40,540 bases of DNA from Streptomyces aurantiacus JA 4570 (GTDB lineage Bacteria; Actinomycetota; Actinomycetes; Streptomycetales; Streptomycetaceae): positions 1 through 40,540 of the forward strand of contig NZ_AOPZ01000306.1 in the NCBI RefSeq assembly GCF_000414115.1, in the 5' to 3' direction. Below, in pieces: positions 32,762 through 40,540 of this stretch; positions within the stretch are counted from its first letter, which is position 1; each line of letters starts with the position of its first letter. The position numbers were made by a program, and so were the translations under genes. The notes under the pieces were generated by a model, which was not told the DNA's origin, searched no databases, and saw only the letters and a program-made list of their open reading frames with translations.

Positions 32762-32834
32762 GATCGGTGTGGTCACAGCTTCTCCCGGCGGAGGTACGGG
32801 ACGCCTCCGTGCTGACCACGGAATCCACCACGGA
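32762..32834. repeat. 73-bp repeated element, copy B
   Basis: The partner of 29339-29411, with 9 mismatches and no gaps. It starts 54 bp upstream of the DUF1801 gene. No regulator gene follows it on the right; the next gene is the convergent 3' end of the collagenase. Confidence 0.92.
32806..32822. promoter_or_regulatory. Dyad TCCGTG-N5-CACGGA (copy B), operator candidate
   Basis: Identical in all 17 bases, spacer included, to the dyad at 29383-29399. It lies about 100 bp upstream of the DUF1801 start, in the same orientation and a similar position as copy A relative to the PPOX gene. Confidence 0.65.
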
Positions 32835-32873
32835 CGACGCGTGGGTGCCGGCGCGCACGCCTGCCCACCTCGG

Positions 32874-32903
32874 CCTGCCCAGCGCGCTGGGGCGCTGGGC
32901 AGG
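32874..32903 (-). terminator. Hairpin after the collagenase gene
   Basis: CCTGCCCAGCG and its exact complement (11-bp arms) enclose an 8-nt loop, 31 bp past the collagenase stop. No T-tract. Confidence 0.65.
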
Positions 32904-32933
32904 TCGCGAGGCGGTGGGGCGGCGGGCCGGAGG

Positions 32934-35261
32934 TCAGCCGCGCAGCGGTCCCTCGCAGCGGAAGTCGGACGTGCCGCCCCGGCCGTCGGACCAGATCTGC
33001 ACCTCGCCGAACGAGCAGTTCATGTCGGTGAGGTTGTTGTCACCGCTCTTGGACCGGTCGAGGATGAAGTAGTCGACCGTCTCGGACATGTCCTTGAAGA
33101 CGAGGTCGGGGTTGGTCGCGCCGGTGAGCCGGGCCGTGACGCGGCCGGTGCAGGCGAAGGTCGGGCGGTCCTTCGAGCCGCCGGGGGCGCACTGCGGTGT
33201 CATGCCCGTCGTCGCCTTGAAGGAGTCGCGGACCCGGGCGGACGAGGTGGCGTGCAGCTTCTCCACCGGCACGTACTTGGTGTCCGGCACGAACAGGTCG
33301 TCGACGTTCTTGATCTGCTGGTCGAGGAACGCGTCGTACCCCCGCTGCAGGTTCGTGTCCCTGCCGAGCCGGTCGCGCCAGGCGTCGAAGCCCGCCGGGT
33401 TGTCGGCGCGCAGCAGCCGGTACATCTCCTTGAGCAGGGCGGGGCGCTCGGTCCACAGGTACTCGAAGAACGTGCCCGCGTAGCTGTAGAAGCGGAAGCC
33501 GTCGCCGTCGTACGTGGCGTGCAGGATCTGGTTCACGGTCATGCGCGGGCCGCCGTTCGCCGTGTCGGCGATGATGCTCTTGACCAGGGACTTGCGGACC
33601 TTGATGCCGTCGTCGCGGGTGGCGCCGTCGAAGAACTCCGCGGTGCCCTCGTCCATCGCCGTGGTCCGGTCGCCCTGGTACCAGGGGCCCTCGCCGAAGA
33701 AGCCGGGCACCGCCCAGCGGCCGTTGAGGTAGTGCGTGTACTCGTGCCGGAACAGCTCTTCGAGGGTGAGGGAGGAGTCCTGGGGGACGCGGCGCTGGTA
33801 CGTGTAGAAGGTGGCGCCCTTCTCGATGTACATGCCGCCGTTGTCGGTGCTCAGGCCGGTGAGCAGGGGCTGGAAGTTCTCGTACTGGGCGCGTGACGCG
33901 TAAAGGACCACGCGCAGGTTGGAGTTGGGGTCGCCCGCCAGCGGCTCCTGGGAGCCGACCACGCGGTGGAACTGCGCCTTGACCTGCCTGCTCGCGTAGT
34001 AGAGCTGGTCGACGGTGGCGCGGTCGAGCGCGGAGCGCACCACGATCCCGTCCGAGCCCTGCTTGCCGTAGCTGTCCGTGCGGGGGAACAGGCGCTTCTC
34101 GATGTCCTCCCTGCACACCTTGTACGGGGCGCAGGCGTCGAACTCGACGAGCCAGGTGGCGACCTTCGCCCACGGGGCGCTGAGGTCACCGAAGTTGCGG
34201 GCGGTGACGCCGAGCAGCGGGCCGAGGCCGGCGACGATCTCGGCGCGGATCGCGTCGATCTGGCCCAGGCGGCCGTACTCAAGCAGGGCGTCGCGCACCA
34301 CCCAGTCGTTCTCCGTGCCCTTGAGGTGGGTGTGGCCCGCGAACGCCTTGAACGCGGCGCGGTAGGACGGGTCGGCCGCCACGGCGGTGTGGAAGGCGGT
34401 GTCCTTGTTGCCGGGGTAGACGCCGAGGTAGTTGAGGGAGAGCGCGGCGAGCGCGGCCCCGGCCCAGGCGCGGTCCTTGTGGGTGGCCGGGCGGTCGGCG
34501 TCCATGGTCTTCAGGACCCGCTTGATCAGGGGCAGTTGGTGCTGGCGCAGGCCCGGCGCGCCGGCCGCGTACAGGGCCTCGCGCAGCGTCTGCGCGTTGG
34601 CGGGGGTCACGTCGAAGGTACGGGCCGCCGTGCCGAAGGCGTCGACGGCCGCGCGCATGGCGGCGACGGTCGGCGGGTCGGTGACGTCGATCTCGTCGCG
34701 GGAGAAGTCGTGGTACGCGACGGCGTGCAGGTAGGTGAACATCTCCAGGAGGTGGCTGCCGTTCTTGCCGTCGTGGCCCGCGGCGAGCGAGCCGATGCGG
34801 CGGGACACCGCCTGCACGTGCGCGTCCGACATCACCGGGGCGAGGCGCCGGTCCCAGGTCCAGATCAGTGAGCGCAGACAGCCGTCGGCGGTGACGGCGG
34901 GGTCGGCGAGGAAGTCCGCGAAGGCTTCCGGGGACAGCCGGGTGACGTCGTCGAGGGTGCAACCGGCGGCCGCCGACTTGTGCTTGGGCTTGGGCGTACG
35001 CGGGCCGGGGACGCGGCCGTCGGTGAGGCCGCCCGGGGCGGGGATCTGCTTGGCCGAGGGCTTGGGCGCCTTGGCCAGGCGGTCGGCCCTGTCGTGCGGG
35101 TCGGGCGCGGCGGCCCCCGGACCGGGGGCGGCGGCCGGGCGTATCGCGTCGGGCGACGCGGAGGGAGTGTCGGCCAGCCCGAGCGGGGCGGCGGTGACGC
35201 ACAGGGTCACCGCCGTCGCGACGGTGAGCAGTGATCTGCGCAGGGTTCTCGAAGGAAACAC
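32934..35261 (-). CDS. Secreted M9-family collagenase
   Basis: A 775-aa exported zinc metallopeptidase. The GTG start at 35261 has GGGAG upstream. The signal peptide is clear (RTLRRSLLTVATAVTLCVTA, cleavage near GLADT), followed by a Pro/Ala-rich propeptide. Residues about 100-400 are the helical activator domain of M9 collagenases (TLDDVTRLSPEAFADFL). The catalytic site is HEYTHYLNGR (zinc His pair and Glu) with the downstream DEGTAEFF Glu ligand. The C-terminal module of about 120 aa has two Cys pairs and a PDLVFKDMSETVDYF part. It degrades collagen-like proteins outside the cell. A good promoter lies upstream. Confidence 0.95.
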   Translation of the reverse strand: MFPSRTLRRSLLTVATAVTLCVTAAPLGLADTPSASPDAIRPAAAPGPGAAAPDPHDRADRLAKAPKPSAKQIPAPGGLTDGRVPGPRTPKPKHKSAAAGCTLDDVTRLSPEAFADFLADPAVTADGCLRSLIWTWDRRLAPVMSDAHVQAVSRRIGSLAAGHDGKNGSHLLEMFTYLHAVAYHDFSRDEIDVTDPPTVAAMRAAVDAFGTAARTFDVTPANAQTLREALYAAGAPGLRQHQLPLIKRVLKTMDADRPATHKDRAWAGAALAALSLNYLGVYPGNKDTAFHTAVAADPSYRAAFKAFAGHTHLKGTENDWVVRDALLEYGRLGQIDAIRAEIVAGLGPLLGVTARNFGDLSAPWAKVATWLVEFDACAPYKVCREDIEKRLFPRTDSYGKQGSDGIVVRSALDRATVDQLYYASRQVKAQFHRVVGSQEPLAGDPNSNLRVVLYASRAQYENFQPLLTGLSTDNGGMYIEKGATFYTYQRRVPQDSSLTLEELFRHEYTHYLNGRWAVPGFFGEGPWYQGDRTTAMDEGTAEFFDGATRDDGIKVRKSLVKSIIADTANGGPRMTVNQILHATYDGDGFRFYSYAGTFFEYLWTERPALLKEMYRLLRADNPAGFDAWRDRLGRDTNLQRGYDAFLDQQIKNVDDLFVPDTKYVPVEKLHATSSARVRDSFKATTGMTPQCAPGGSKDRPTFACTGRVTARLTGATNPDLVFKDMSETVDYFILDRSKSGDNNLTDMNCSFGEVQIWSDGRGGTSDFRCEGPLRG

Positions 35262-35388
35262 AGAGGGCTCCCAGGTGGGGGTGGAGGGTCAACACGTGGA
35301 CGGGGCCGGGATCTCGGCCCAACTGCCGTGTTGCTGACGGCACTTGGCGGCCCCGCTCCCCGAGTCGGCGGTCCGCCATGTGACGCGT

Positions 35389-35417
35389 AACGTAGTAATG
35401 TGAAATTGCACTGACAA
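35389..35417 (-). promoter_or_regulatory. Vegetative-type promoter of the collagenase gene
   Basis: On the minus strand TTGTCA (35412-35417) and TACGTT (35389-35394) are separated by 17 bp, a good match to the HrdB consensus, in an unusually AT-rich patch. The leader would be about 120 nt. The rest of the 248-bp gap to the asparaginase gene shows no other feature. Confidence 0.7.
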
Positions 35418-35509
35418 GAGGTCAGGCGCTCCGTTATCCACCTGTGTCCCAACTGGGCGGCGTTGCCGGTCGGCTGACTGTGCCTCAAAGAGACGCGGGC
35501 GGACAGCGG

Positions 35510-36589
35510 TCAGGCGGCCGGAGCGGACTCCGGGTGGCTTTCCGGGTAGCCCAGAAGGCGCCGGAGCAGCGTGTCCCGCCGTTCCGGCGCGACGTCCGCG
35601 AGCAGCGTCGCGAGCACCGCGATCCGCGCCTGCCCGGCGCGCAACGTGCCGGTCAGGACCGCGCCCGCCGCGACCAGGTCCACCGCCCCGCCGCCGGTGT
35701 AGATCTCGGCGACTGGCCCGGCGTGCACGCGCGTCGTGACGGCCACGAGGACGCCCCGCGCCACCGCCGCCGCGACGGCACCGACGAACTCCGGCGTCGC
35801 GTTGCCCGCCCCGGTCGCGACGAGTACGACGCCCCGCGCGCCGGCCGCGACCGCCGCGTCCAGGAGCAGCGGGTCGGCGTCGGAGTGGTGCGTCACGATG
35901 TCGACGCGGGGCAGTTCGGCGGACCCCGGGGTGGCGGCCCCCGTGCCGGTCGCGGGCAGGGGCAGCGGCACGGATCGCTCGGGCCGCCGGTGAATGTCGA
36001 CGCGGCCGAACCCGAGCCGTCCGACGCGGCCCTCGGACGGGTCGGCGAACGGATGGGCCGCGAGGGTCTGCGTCTTCACCGTGCCGCGCGCCGCGTGCAC
36101 CGCGCCGTCGAAGACCACGAGCACCCCCAAGTTCCGCACGGAAGCGGCCACTTGAAGGGCGTCGTAGACATTGCCGGGACCGTCGCCGTCGGCGGTGCCG
36201 AGCGGGCGCTGGGCGCCGGTGAACACCACCGGGCGCGGGTCGGCGTGGTGCAGATCGAGCAGGAAGGCCGACTCCTCCAGGGTGTCCGTGCCGTGGGTGA
36301 CCACGACGCCTGCGACACCGGGGTCGGTGAGTGCCTCATGGACCGCGCGCAACAGCGCGAGCTGCCGGGCGGAGGTCATGCGGGAGCTGTTGATGTTGAA
36401 CAGGTCGACGACCTCGGGTGTGACGCCGTGCGGCACGGCGGCCCCGGCCAGCACCTCGCTGCCGGAGGCGTCGGCGGCGTACCCCGTCCCCTGCCAACGG
36501 CTGGCGATCGTGCCGCCGGTGCTGATGACGACGACCCGCCGAGAGGCCGCCGGAGGCGCCGGGTGCGTCAGGGGGGTCGCGTGCGCCAT
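35510..36589 (-). CDS. L-asparaginase (type I/II asparaginase family)
   Basis: A 359-aa amidohydrolase that converts asparagine to aspartate and ammonia. The N-terminal threonine motif VVVISTGGTIAS and the second signature VVVTHGTDTLEESAFLL, with Thr and Asp of the catalytic triads, are intact, as is VFTGAQRP. There is no signal peptide, so it is cytoplasmic. The start at 36589 is most likely; an in-frame ATG at 36610 is possible. It is divergent from an Lrp/AsnC regulator, which fits amino-acid-responsive control. Confidence 0.93.
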   Translation of the reverse strand: MAHATPLTHPAPPAASRRVVVISTGGTIASRWQGTGYAADASGSEVLAGAAVPHGVTPEVVDLFNINSSRMTSARQLALLRAVHEALTDPGVAGVVVTHGTDTLEESAFLLDLHHADPRPVVFTGAQRPLGTADGDGPGNVYDALQVAASVRNLGVLVVFDGAVHAARGTVKTQTLAAHPFADPSEGRVGRLGFGRVDIHRRPERSVPLPLPATGTGAATPGSAELPRVDIVTHHSDADPLLLDAAVAAGARGVVLVATGAGNATPEFVGAVAAAVARGVLVAVTTRVHAGPVAEIYTGGGAVDLVAAGAVLTGTLRAGQARIAVLATLLADVAPERRDTLLRRLLGYPESHPESAPAA

Positions 36590-36730
36590 GGGATGTGCCT
36601 GCCTCTCCATGAGGTCGGGGGGGGTGCCGTCGGCCGCTGCTCGTGGCGCCGCAACGATAGGCGAGAAGCCGCGCAATCGGGTGTCGAAATCCGCCCGGAG
36701 CACCGGGAGTTCGTAGTTCATCATTGCGTC

Positions 36731-37198
36731 ATGGACCGAATTGATCGCGCCATCTTGCGCGAGCTCCAGGAGGACGGCCGGCTGACCAACCAGGAGCTCG
36801 CCCAGCGGGTCGGCCTCAGCGCCTCGCCCTGTATGCGACGGGTGCGGCAACTGGAGCGGGACGGGGTGATCCGGGGCTACCGGGCGGTCGTCGATCCGGA
36901 GGCGGTCGGCCGCGGTTTCGAGGTGCTCGTCTCCATCGAGGTGCGCCGCGACCGGGCGACGGTCGAGGCGTTCGAGGCGGCGCTGCGGGACATCCCCGAC
37001 GTCGTCGAGGCGTACCGCCTCTTCGGCAGCCCGGGGTGCCTGCTGCGCATCGCGGTCGCCGACCTGGCCGCGTACGAACGCCTGTGGATCGAACGGCTCA
37101 CGTCCCTGGACGGGGTCGCGGAGGTCAACTCGCAGATCATCATGAAGCGGGTCAAGGAGCCGCGCGGCCTCCCCGTCGACCCCGGCGGGCGGGCCTGA
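36731..37198 (+). CDS. Lrp/AsnC-family transcriptional regulator
   Basis: A 155-aa regulator with N-terminal HTH (MDRIDRAILRELQEDGRLTN, ELAQRVGLSASPCMRRV, LERDGVIRGYRAVVDP) and C-terminal RAM domain (EAYRLFGSPGCLLRIAV) that binds an amino acid. It is divergent from the asparaginase gene (141-bp gap), so asparagine or aspartate is a plausible effector. CGCAAT at 36672 and ATTGCG at 36723 form an interrupted dyad in the gap, too widely spaced to call an operator with confidence. There is no Shine-Dalgarno before the ATG; the transcript may be leaderless. Confidence 0.93.
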   Translation: MDRIDRAILRELQEDGRLTNQELAQRVGLSASPCMRRVRQLERDGVIRGYRAVVDPEAVGRGFEVLVSIEVRRDRATVEAFEAALRDIPDVVEAYRLFGSPGCLLRIAVADLAAYERLWIERLTSLDGVAEVNSQIIMKRVKEPRGLPVDPGGRA

Positions 37199-37201
37199 CG
37201 C

Positions 37202-38467
37202 TCAGCCGGCCTCGCGTGCCAGCTCCATCAGGCGGGCCAGGACGCGGCCGCCGGAAGCCGTGATGCCGTCGTGTTCCCACTCGTTGGTGATCCAGACGCG
37301 GGTGGCGCCCACCTCGCGGGCGGTGGCGAGGGAGAGCCCCGCGTCGACGTACATGTCGTCGTAGTAGACGGCGGCGGCGAGGGGGACCTGGTTGGCGGCG
37401 AGGGCGGTCCGGTCGTACAGGGGCTGCCAGTCGGTCCTGGCGGCCAGGAGGTCGGCGGCGTCGGCGAAGGGGCGCAGGGCCCTGATCTCCCGGAACATCC
37501 AGGGGTAGATCATCTCGCCGGTGAGCAGCAGGGGGTCCGCGTCGTCGGCGAACTCCGGGTGGGCGGACAGGGCGCGGTCCGCCGCCCAGCGGCCGGCGGT
37601 GGCCCCCTGGCCGTAGATCGTCTCCTGGAGGACGGCGAAGAGCGGGTTGTCGGTGAAGCCGGTGGCGTTCATGACCTGGTGGAGGAAGGTGTCGCTCAGC
37701 TCGCCGTGGGCGTCGAGGGCCTCGTCGAGCAGCCAGTGCACCCGCTCGAAGCCGTCGCCCATGCCGAAGACCAGACCGAGGGCGCGCAGGCGGCGGACGG
37801 TGAGACGGTCGCCGTCGGGCAGCCGGACATCGGCGGCGGCGAGCAGGTCGGCGATACGGCGCAGCCGGTCCGCGTCGTCGGGGTAGCGGGCGTAGAACTG
37901 CCGTACGCGGTCGCGGACTCGGGGATAGGTGCGGGCGTACACGTCGTCGGCGGTCGCGTCGAGGCCCGGCAGGCCGCCGGTGACGTACGCCGCCTTCAAC
38001 GCGTGGGGTGCACGGGAGAGGTAGGTGAGCGTGACGAAGCCGCCGTAGCTCTGGCCCAGGGTCTCCCAGGGCTCGTCGCCGCAGAGTCGGTGGCGGATGA
38101 GTTCGGCGTCGTCGACTATCGCGTCGGCGCGGAAGTGGGTGAGGTGGGCGGCGAGGCGCGCCGGGTCGGCGATCCGGGCGGCGGCGCGCGCGGTGACGGG
38201 GGTGGAGCGACCCGTGCCGCGCTGGTCGAGCAGGAGCACCCGGTGGGTCTTCAGGGCCTGCGGGAGCCAGCCGGGCGATCCGTCGGACGGGCGCGGGGAC
38301 TTGCCGCCCGGGCCGCCCTGCAGATAGAGCAGCCAGGGAAGCTGCTCCCCCGCCCGGGTCCGGTCGGCGACCTCCCGCGCGAAGACCTCGATGACCGGGC
38401 CGTCGGGGCGGGCGTGGTCCAGGGGGACGGTGAAGACGTGATCGGCGGTGGCGTACGCGGGGTTCAT
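37202..38467 (-). CDS. Alpha/beta-hydrolase, proline iminopeptidase (S33) family
   Basis: A 421-aa cytoplasmic peptidase-like hydrolase. The start at 38467 has GAAGGG upstream. Features in order are LLYLQGGPGGKSPRP (oxyanion HGGPG-like), LLLDQRGTGRSTPV (DQRG motif), the nucleophile elbow GQSYGG (Ser near residue 140) and the C-terminal WITNEWEHDGI with the catalytic His. DQRGTGRS and GQSYGG are hallmarks of proline iminopeptidases, which release N-terminal proline from peptides. It converges with the Lrp gene (3-bp gap between stops). Confidence 0.9.
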   Translation of the reverse strand: MNPAYATADHVFTVPLDHARPDGPVIEVFAREVADRTRAGEQLPWLLYLQGGPGGKSPRPSDGSPGWLPQALKTHRVLLLDQRGTGRSTPVTARAAARIADPARLAAHLTHFRADAIVDDAELIRHRLCGDEPWETLGQSYGGFVTLTYLSRAPHALKAAYVTGGLPGLDATADDVYARTYPRVRDRVRQFYARYPDDADRLRRIADLLAAADVRLPDGDRLTVRRLRALGLVFGMGDGFERVHWLLDEALDAHGELSDTFLHQVMNATGFTDNPLFAVLQETIYGQGATAGRWAADRALSAHPEFADDADPLLLTGEMIYPWMFREIRALRPFADAADLLAARTDWQPLYDRTALAANQVPLAAAVYYDDMYVDAGLSLATAREVGATRVWITNEWEHDGITASGGRVLARLMELAREAG

Positions 38468-38561
38468 GGGTCCCTTCGGGGCGGATGCGACGTAGGCGAT
38501 GACGCGGTACTGGTGGTGTACGACGAGCCTGACGCGGCGCTCCGGTCCCAGGGATCCCTCA

Positions 38562-38590
38562 GCTGTGCATGACGTGCCGTGGTGCACAGC
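38562..38590. promoter_or_regulatory. Inverted repeat between gntR and the S33 peptidase gene
   Basis: GCTGTGCA and its exact complement TGCACAGC flank 13 bases. It lies 12 bp after the GntR stop and 95 bp before the peptidase start on the same strand. It may end the GntR transcript or be a binding site. Confidence 0.5.
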
Positions 38591-38602
38591 CCCCGCGTAC
38601 GC

Positions 38603-39268
38603 TCACTCGGCCTTGGCCCACAGCGAGCGCACGTGCCCCAGGTGCCGGCGCATGCACGCCTCGGCGCCCTCGGCGTCGCCCGCCAGCATCAGCTCGAGCA
38701 GTTCCAGGTGCTCCTCGGCGGACGGGATCAGGCGGTCCCGCTCGTCCAGTGTGCTCAGGCCGTACAGACGGGTGCGCTTGCGCAGGTCGCCGACGGTCTC
38801 CACGAGGCGGTCGTTGCCGGACAGCGCGAGCAGCGAGAGGTGGAACTGCCGGTCCGCCTCGAGATAGCCGATCAGGTCGTGCTCGCGCGCGGCGCGCACG
38901 ATCTCCTCGGCCACCGGCCGCAGCGCCTCCAGCTCTTCGCGGGTCGCCGTCCGCGTGACCTGGCCGACCGTGGGGATCTCGATCAGGGCACGGATCTCCG
39001 TGTACTGGTCGAGGTCCTTCTCGGTGACCTCGGTGACCCGGAATCCCTTGTTGCGGACGGGCTCGACCAGGCCCTCGCGGGTCAGGTCGAGCATCGCCTC
39101 GCGCACCGGGGTGGCGGAGACACCGAAGTCCTCGGCGAGGCCGGGGGCGGAGTAGACCTCGCCCGGCCGGAGTTCGCCGGAGATCATGGCGGCCCGCAGG
39201 GCGTGGGCGACCTGGTCGCGCAGGCGCTCCCTGGCGGTGACGAGGGTGCGCTGCTTCAGGTGGCCCAT
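38603..39268 (-). CDS. GntR-family regulator, FCD (FadR-like) subgroup
   Basis: A 221-aa repressor. The winged HTH (LRDQVAHALRAAMISGELRP, VSATPVREAMLDLTREGLVE) is followed by the all-helical FCD ligand domain with the metal-binding pattern (DLDQYTEIRALIE, DRQFHLSLLAL, EEHLELLELMLAGD). The start at 39268 has GAAGGGAAG upstream; an upstream ATG would overlap the aldehyde dehydrogenase stop. FCD regulators usually sense organic acids or sugar acids, which matches the neighbouring aldehyde dehydrogenase on the same strand, 44 bp upstream. Confidence 0.93.
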   Translation of the reverse strand: MGHLKQRTLVTARERLRDQVAHALRAAMISGELRPGEVYSAPGLAEDFGVSATPVREAMLDLTREGLVEPVRNKGFRVTEVTEKDLDQYTEIRALIEIPTVGQVTRTATREELEALRPVAEEIVRAAREHDLIGYLEADRQFHLSLLALSGNDRLVETVGDLRKRTRLYGLSTLDERDRLIPSAEEHLELLELMLAGDAEGAEACMRRHLGHVRSLWAKAE

Positions 39269-39300
39269 GGTCTTCCCTTCGTGCCGCGACGTGACCCGGC

Positions 39301-39310
39301 CATCGTACAA
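39301..39310. promoter_or_regulatory. Possible GntR half-palindrome in the ALDH-gntR gap
   Basis: ATCGTACAAT (39302-39311, approximate) has the AT-N-GTAC-N-AT symmetry of FadR/VanR-type GntR sites. It is short, and it is only 34 bp before the GntR start. Confidence 0.3.
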
Positions 39311-39312
39311 TG

Positions 39313-40540
39313 TCACATGGTTTTTCCTGGTGACAGGGTGTATGTGCGGCTGGAGGTGTAGAACTCCAGCGCGGCGCGGCCCTGTTCGCGCGGGCCGTGG
39401 CTGGAGTCCTTGGTGCCGCCGAAGGGCAGGTGGAAGTCGACGCCGGTGGACGGCGCGTTGATCCGGATCATGCCGGTGTCCAGCTCGTCGAGGGCGCCGA
39501 GGGTCGCGTCGAGGTCGGCCGTGTGCACCGAGGTGACCAGGCCGTAGGGCACGGAGTTGGTGATGCGGACGGCGTCGGCCAGGTCGGCGGCCGTCAGCAG
39601 GGCCGCTACGGGACCGAAGACCTCCTCGCGCAGCAGCCGGTGGTCCGCGGGCACCTTCTCGGCGAGGGTGGGGGCCGCGTACCAGCCGGGTCCTTCGGGC
39701 ACGGTGCCGCCGGCCAGCAGCGAGAGGCCCGCCCAGGCGTCACCGACCTGCTCGCGGGCCCGCTCGGAGATGAGCGGACCGCACACCGTGGCGGGGTCGG
39801 CCGGGTCCCCGACCGGGATGCTCCGCAGCGCCTCGGCGAGGGCTTCCCGCAGGGGCCCGGCGGCGCCGCCGACGGCGATCACCCGGCTGGTGGCGGTGCA
39901 CTTCTGTCCCGCGTATCCGGCGATGGCGGCGGCCAGGTGCGTGGCGGCCCGCGCGATGTCGGCGTCCGGGAGGACGATCGCCGCGTTGAGGCCGCCCATC
40001 TCGGCCTGGGCCGGGATGCCGCGGGCGGTGGCCGCGCGGGCGACCGCCTGCCCGGCCCCGGTCGAGCCGGTGAAGGAGACCGCGTCGGCGGCGGAGGCGA
40101 CGGCGGCACCCTCGGCGGCGCCGCCGGGCACCACCGTGAACACCCGCTCCGGCAGCACCTGTTGGACGATCTCGGCGAGCCGCAGCGCGCAGGCCGTGGC
40201 CTCGGGCGCGGGCTTGAGGACGACCGCGTTGCCCGCCGCGAGCGCCGGGGCGGCCTTCCAGCTCGGGATGGCGAAGGGGAAGTTCCAGGGCGTGATCAGC
40301 CCCGCGACCCCGTGCGGGCGGCGGCGGGTCAGCAGCAGCCCGGCCCCGGCGGCCGCCTCGTGGACGGCGCCGACGGGCTCGTAGGGGGCCTGGGCGTAGT
40401 ACCGCCAGATCGCGGCGGTCCGCGCCACTTCGGCGCGGGCCTCGGTGAGCGGCTTGCCGACCTCCCGTACGGCGAGTGCGGCCAGCTCGTCGGCGGCGCC
40501 CTCGACGGCGGCGGCGATCGCGGCGAGGGCCGCCGAGCGG
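39313..40540 (-). CDS. Aldehyde dehydrogenase, alpha-ketoglutarate-semialdehyde dehydrogenase-like (partial)
   Basis: The C-terminal 408 or so residues of an NAD(P)-dependent aldehyde dehydrogenase; the 5' end is beyond the right edge. TPWNFPFAIPSWKAAPAL (cofactor and substrate pocket), SFTGSTGAGQ, the catalytic Glu in EMGGLNAAIV and Cys in GQKCTATSR are intact. The end (STGVDFHLPFGGTKDSSHGP) resembles the ketoglutarate-semialdehyde dehydrogenases used in pentose, uronic-acid and hydroxyproline degradation. The following FCD-type GntR gene supports a sugar- or amino-acid-derived acid pathway. The precise substrate is unproven. Confidence 0.92.
   Translation of the reverse strand, partial: RSAALAAIAAAVEGAADELAALAVREVGKPLTEARAEVARTAAIWRYYAQAPYEPVGAVHEAAAGAGLLLTRRRPHGVAGLITPWNFPFAIPSWKAAPALAAGNAVVLKPAPEATACALRLAEIVQQVLPERVFTVVPGGAAEGAAVASAADAVSFTGSTGAGQAVARAATARGIPAQAEMGGLNAAIVLPDADIARAATHLAAAIAGYAGQKCTATSRVIAVGGAAGPLREALAEALRSIPVGDPADPATVCGPLISERAREQVGDAWAGLSLLAGGTVPEGPGWYAAPTLAEKVPADHRLLREEVFGPVAALLTAADLADAVRITNSVPYGLVTSVHTADLDATLGALDELDTGMIRINAPSTGVDFHLPFGGTKDSSHGPREQGRAALEFYTSSRTYTLSPGKTM

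Overview
The window is chromosomal DNA of a high-GC actinomycete, almost certainly a Streptomyces. GC content is very high throughout, GTG starts are common, purine-rich ribosome binding sites are strong, and the gene families are typical of the genus: TAP-like secreted peptidase, cydABDC, WHG-type TetR, I36 inhibitor, M9 collagenase, MmpS-like lipoprotein and LuxR-STAND regulator. No rRNA, tRNA, CRISPR array, complete insertion sequence or recognisable secondary-metabolite cluster was seen.

Layout. 1-4.6 kb: secreted TAP-family peptidase, DHFR/RibD-like reductase, and a TetR-SGNH hydrolase pair with a palindromic operator. 4.6-6.2 kb: 481-residue GAPDH with a clear terminator. 6.2-7.8 kb: a gene graveyard with remnants of an MFS transporter, an asparagine-synthase-like protein and a DUF885 protein. 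7.9-14 kb: Cys-rich small protein, TetX-like monooxygenase, NodB deacetylase, I36 inhibitor, LuxR, TetR and a single-pass membrane protein. 14-20.3 kb: cytochrome bd operon cydA-cydB-cydD-cydC on the minus strand, with cydD broken by a 13-bp tandem duplication. 20.4-23.4 kb: LysR regulator, 2Fe-2S ferredoxin and ferredoxin reductase. 23.3-27.6 kb: DUF523, MmpS-like lipoprotein, and a nucleoside-salvage module (nucleoside hydrolase plus adenosine-deaminase-family enzyme, with a divergent LacI regulator and a perfect palindrome between them). 27.8-28.8 kb: a RICIN-fold protein, then SDR and TetR remnants. 28.8-32.8 kb: a large regulator with an N-terminal LuxR HTH and a STAND ATPase, flanked by a PPOX-family gene and a DUF1801 gene. 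Each of these two flanking genes has a copy of the same 73-bp element upstream. 32.9-40.5 kb: M9 collagenase, L-asparaginase with divergent Lrp regulator, S33 peptidase, and a GntR/FCD regulator with an aldehyde dehydrogenase that runs off the right edge.

Most genes are ordinary Streptomyces accessory-metabolism and regulatory genes. The best leads are (i) the duplicated 73-bp element carrying an identical TCCGTG-N5-CACGGA dyad on both sides of the LuxR-STAND gene, which suggests a small uncharacterised regulon, (ii) the 13-bp duplication in cydD, which removes CydD but leaves an open frame into cydC, and (iii) the many short tandem duplications (8, 12, 13, 17, 18, 19, 21 and 26 bp) in genes and promoters, several of them at decayed loci. 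All identifications come from reading the sequence; no database search was run.
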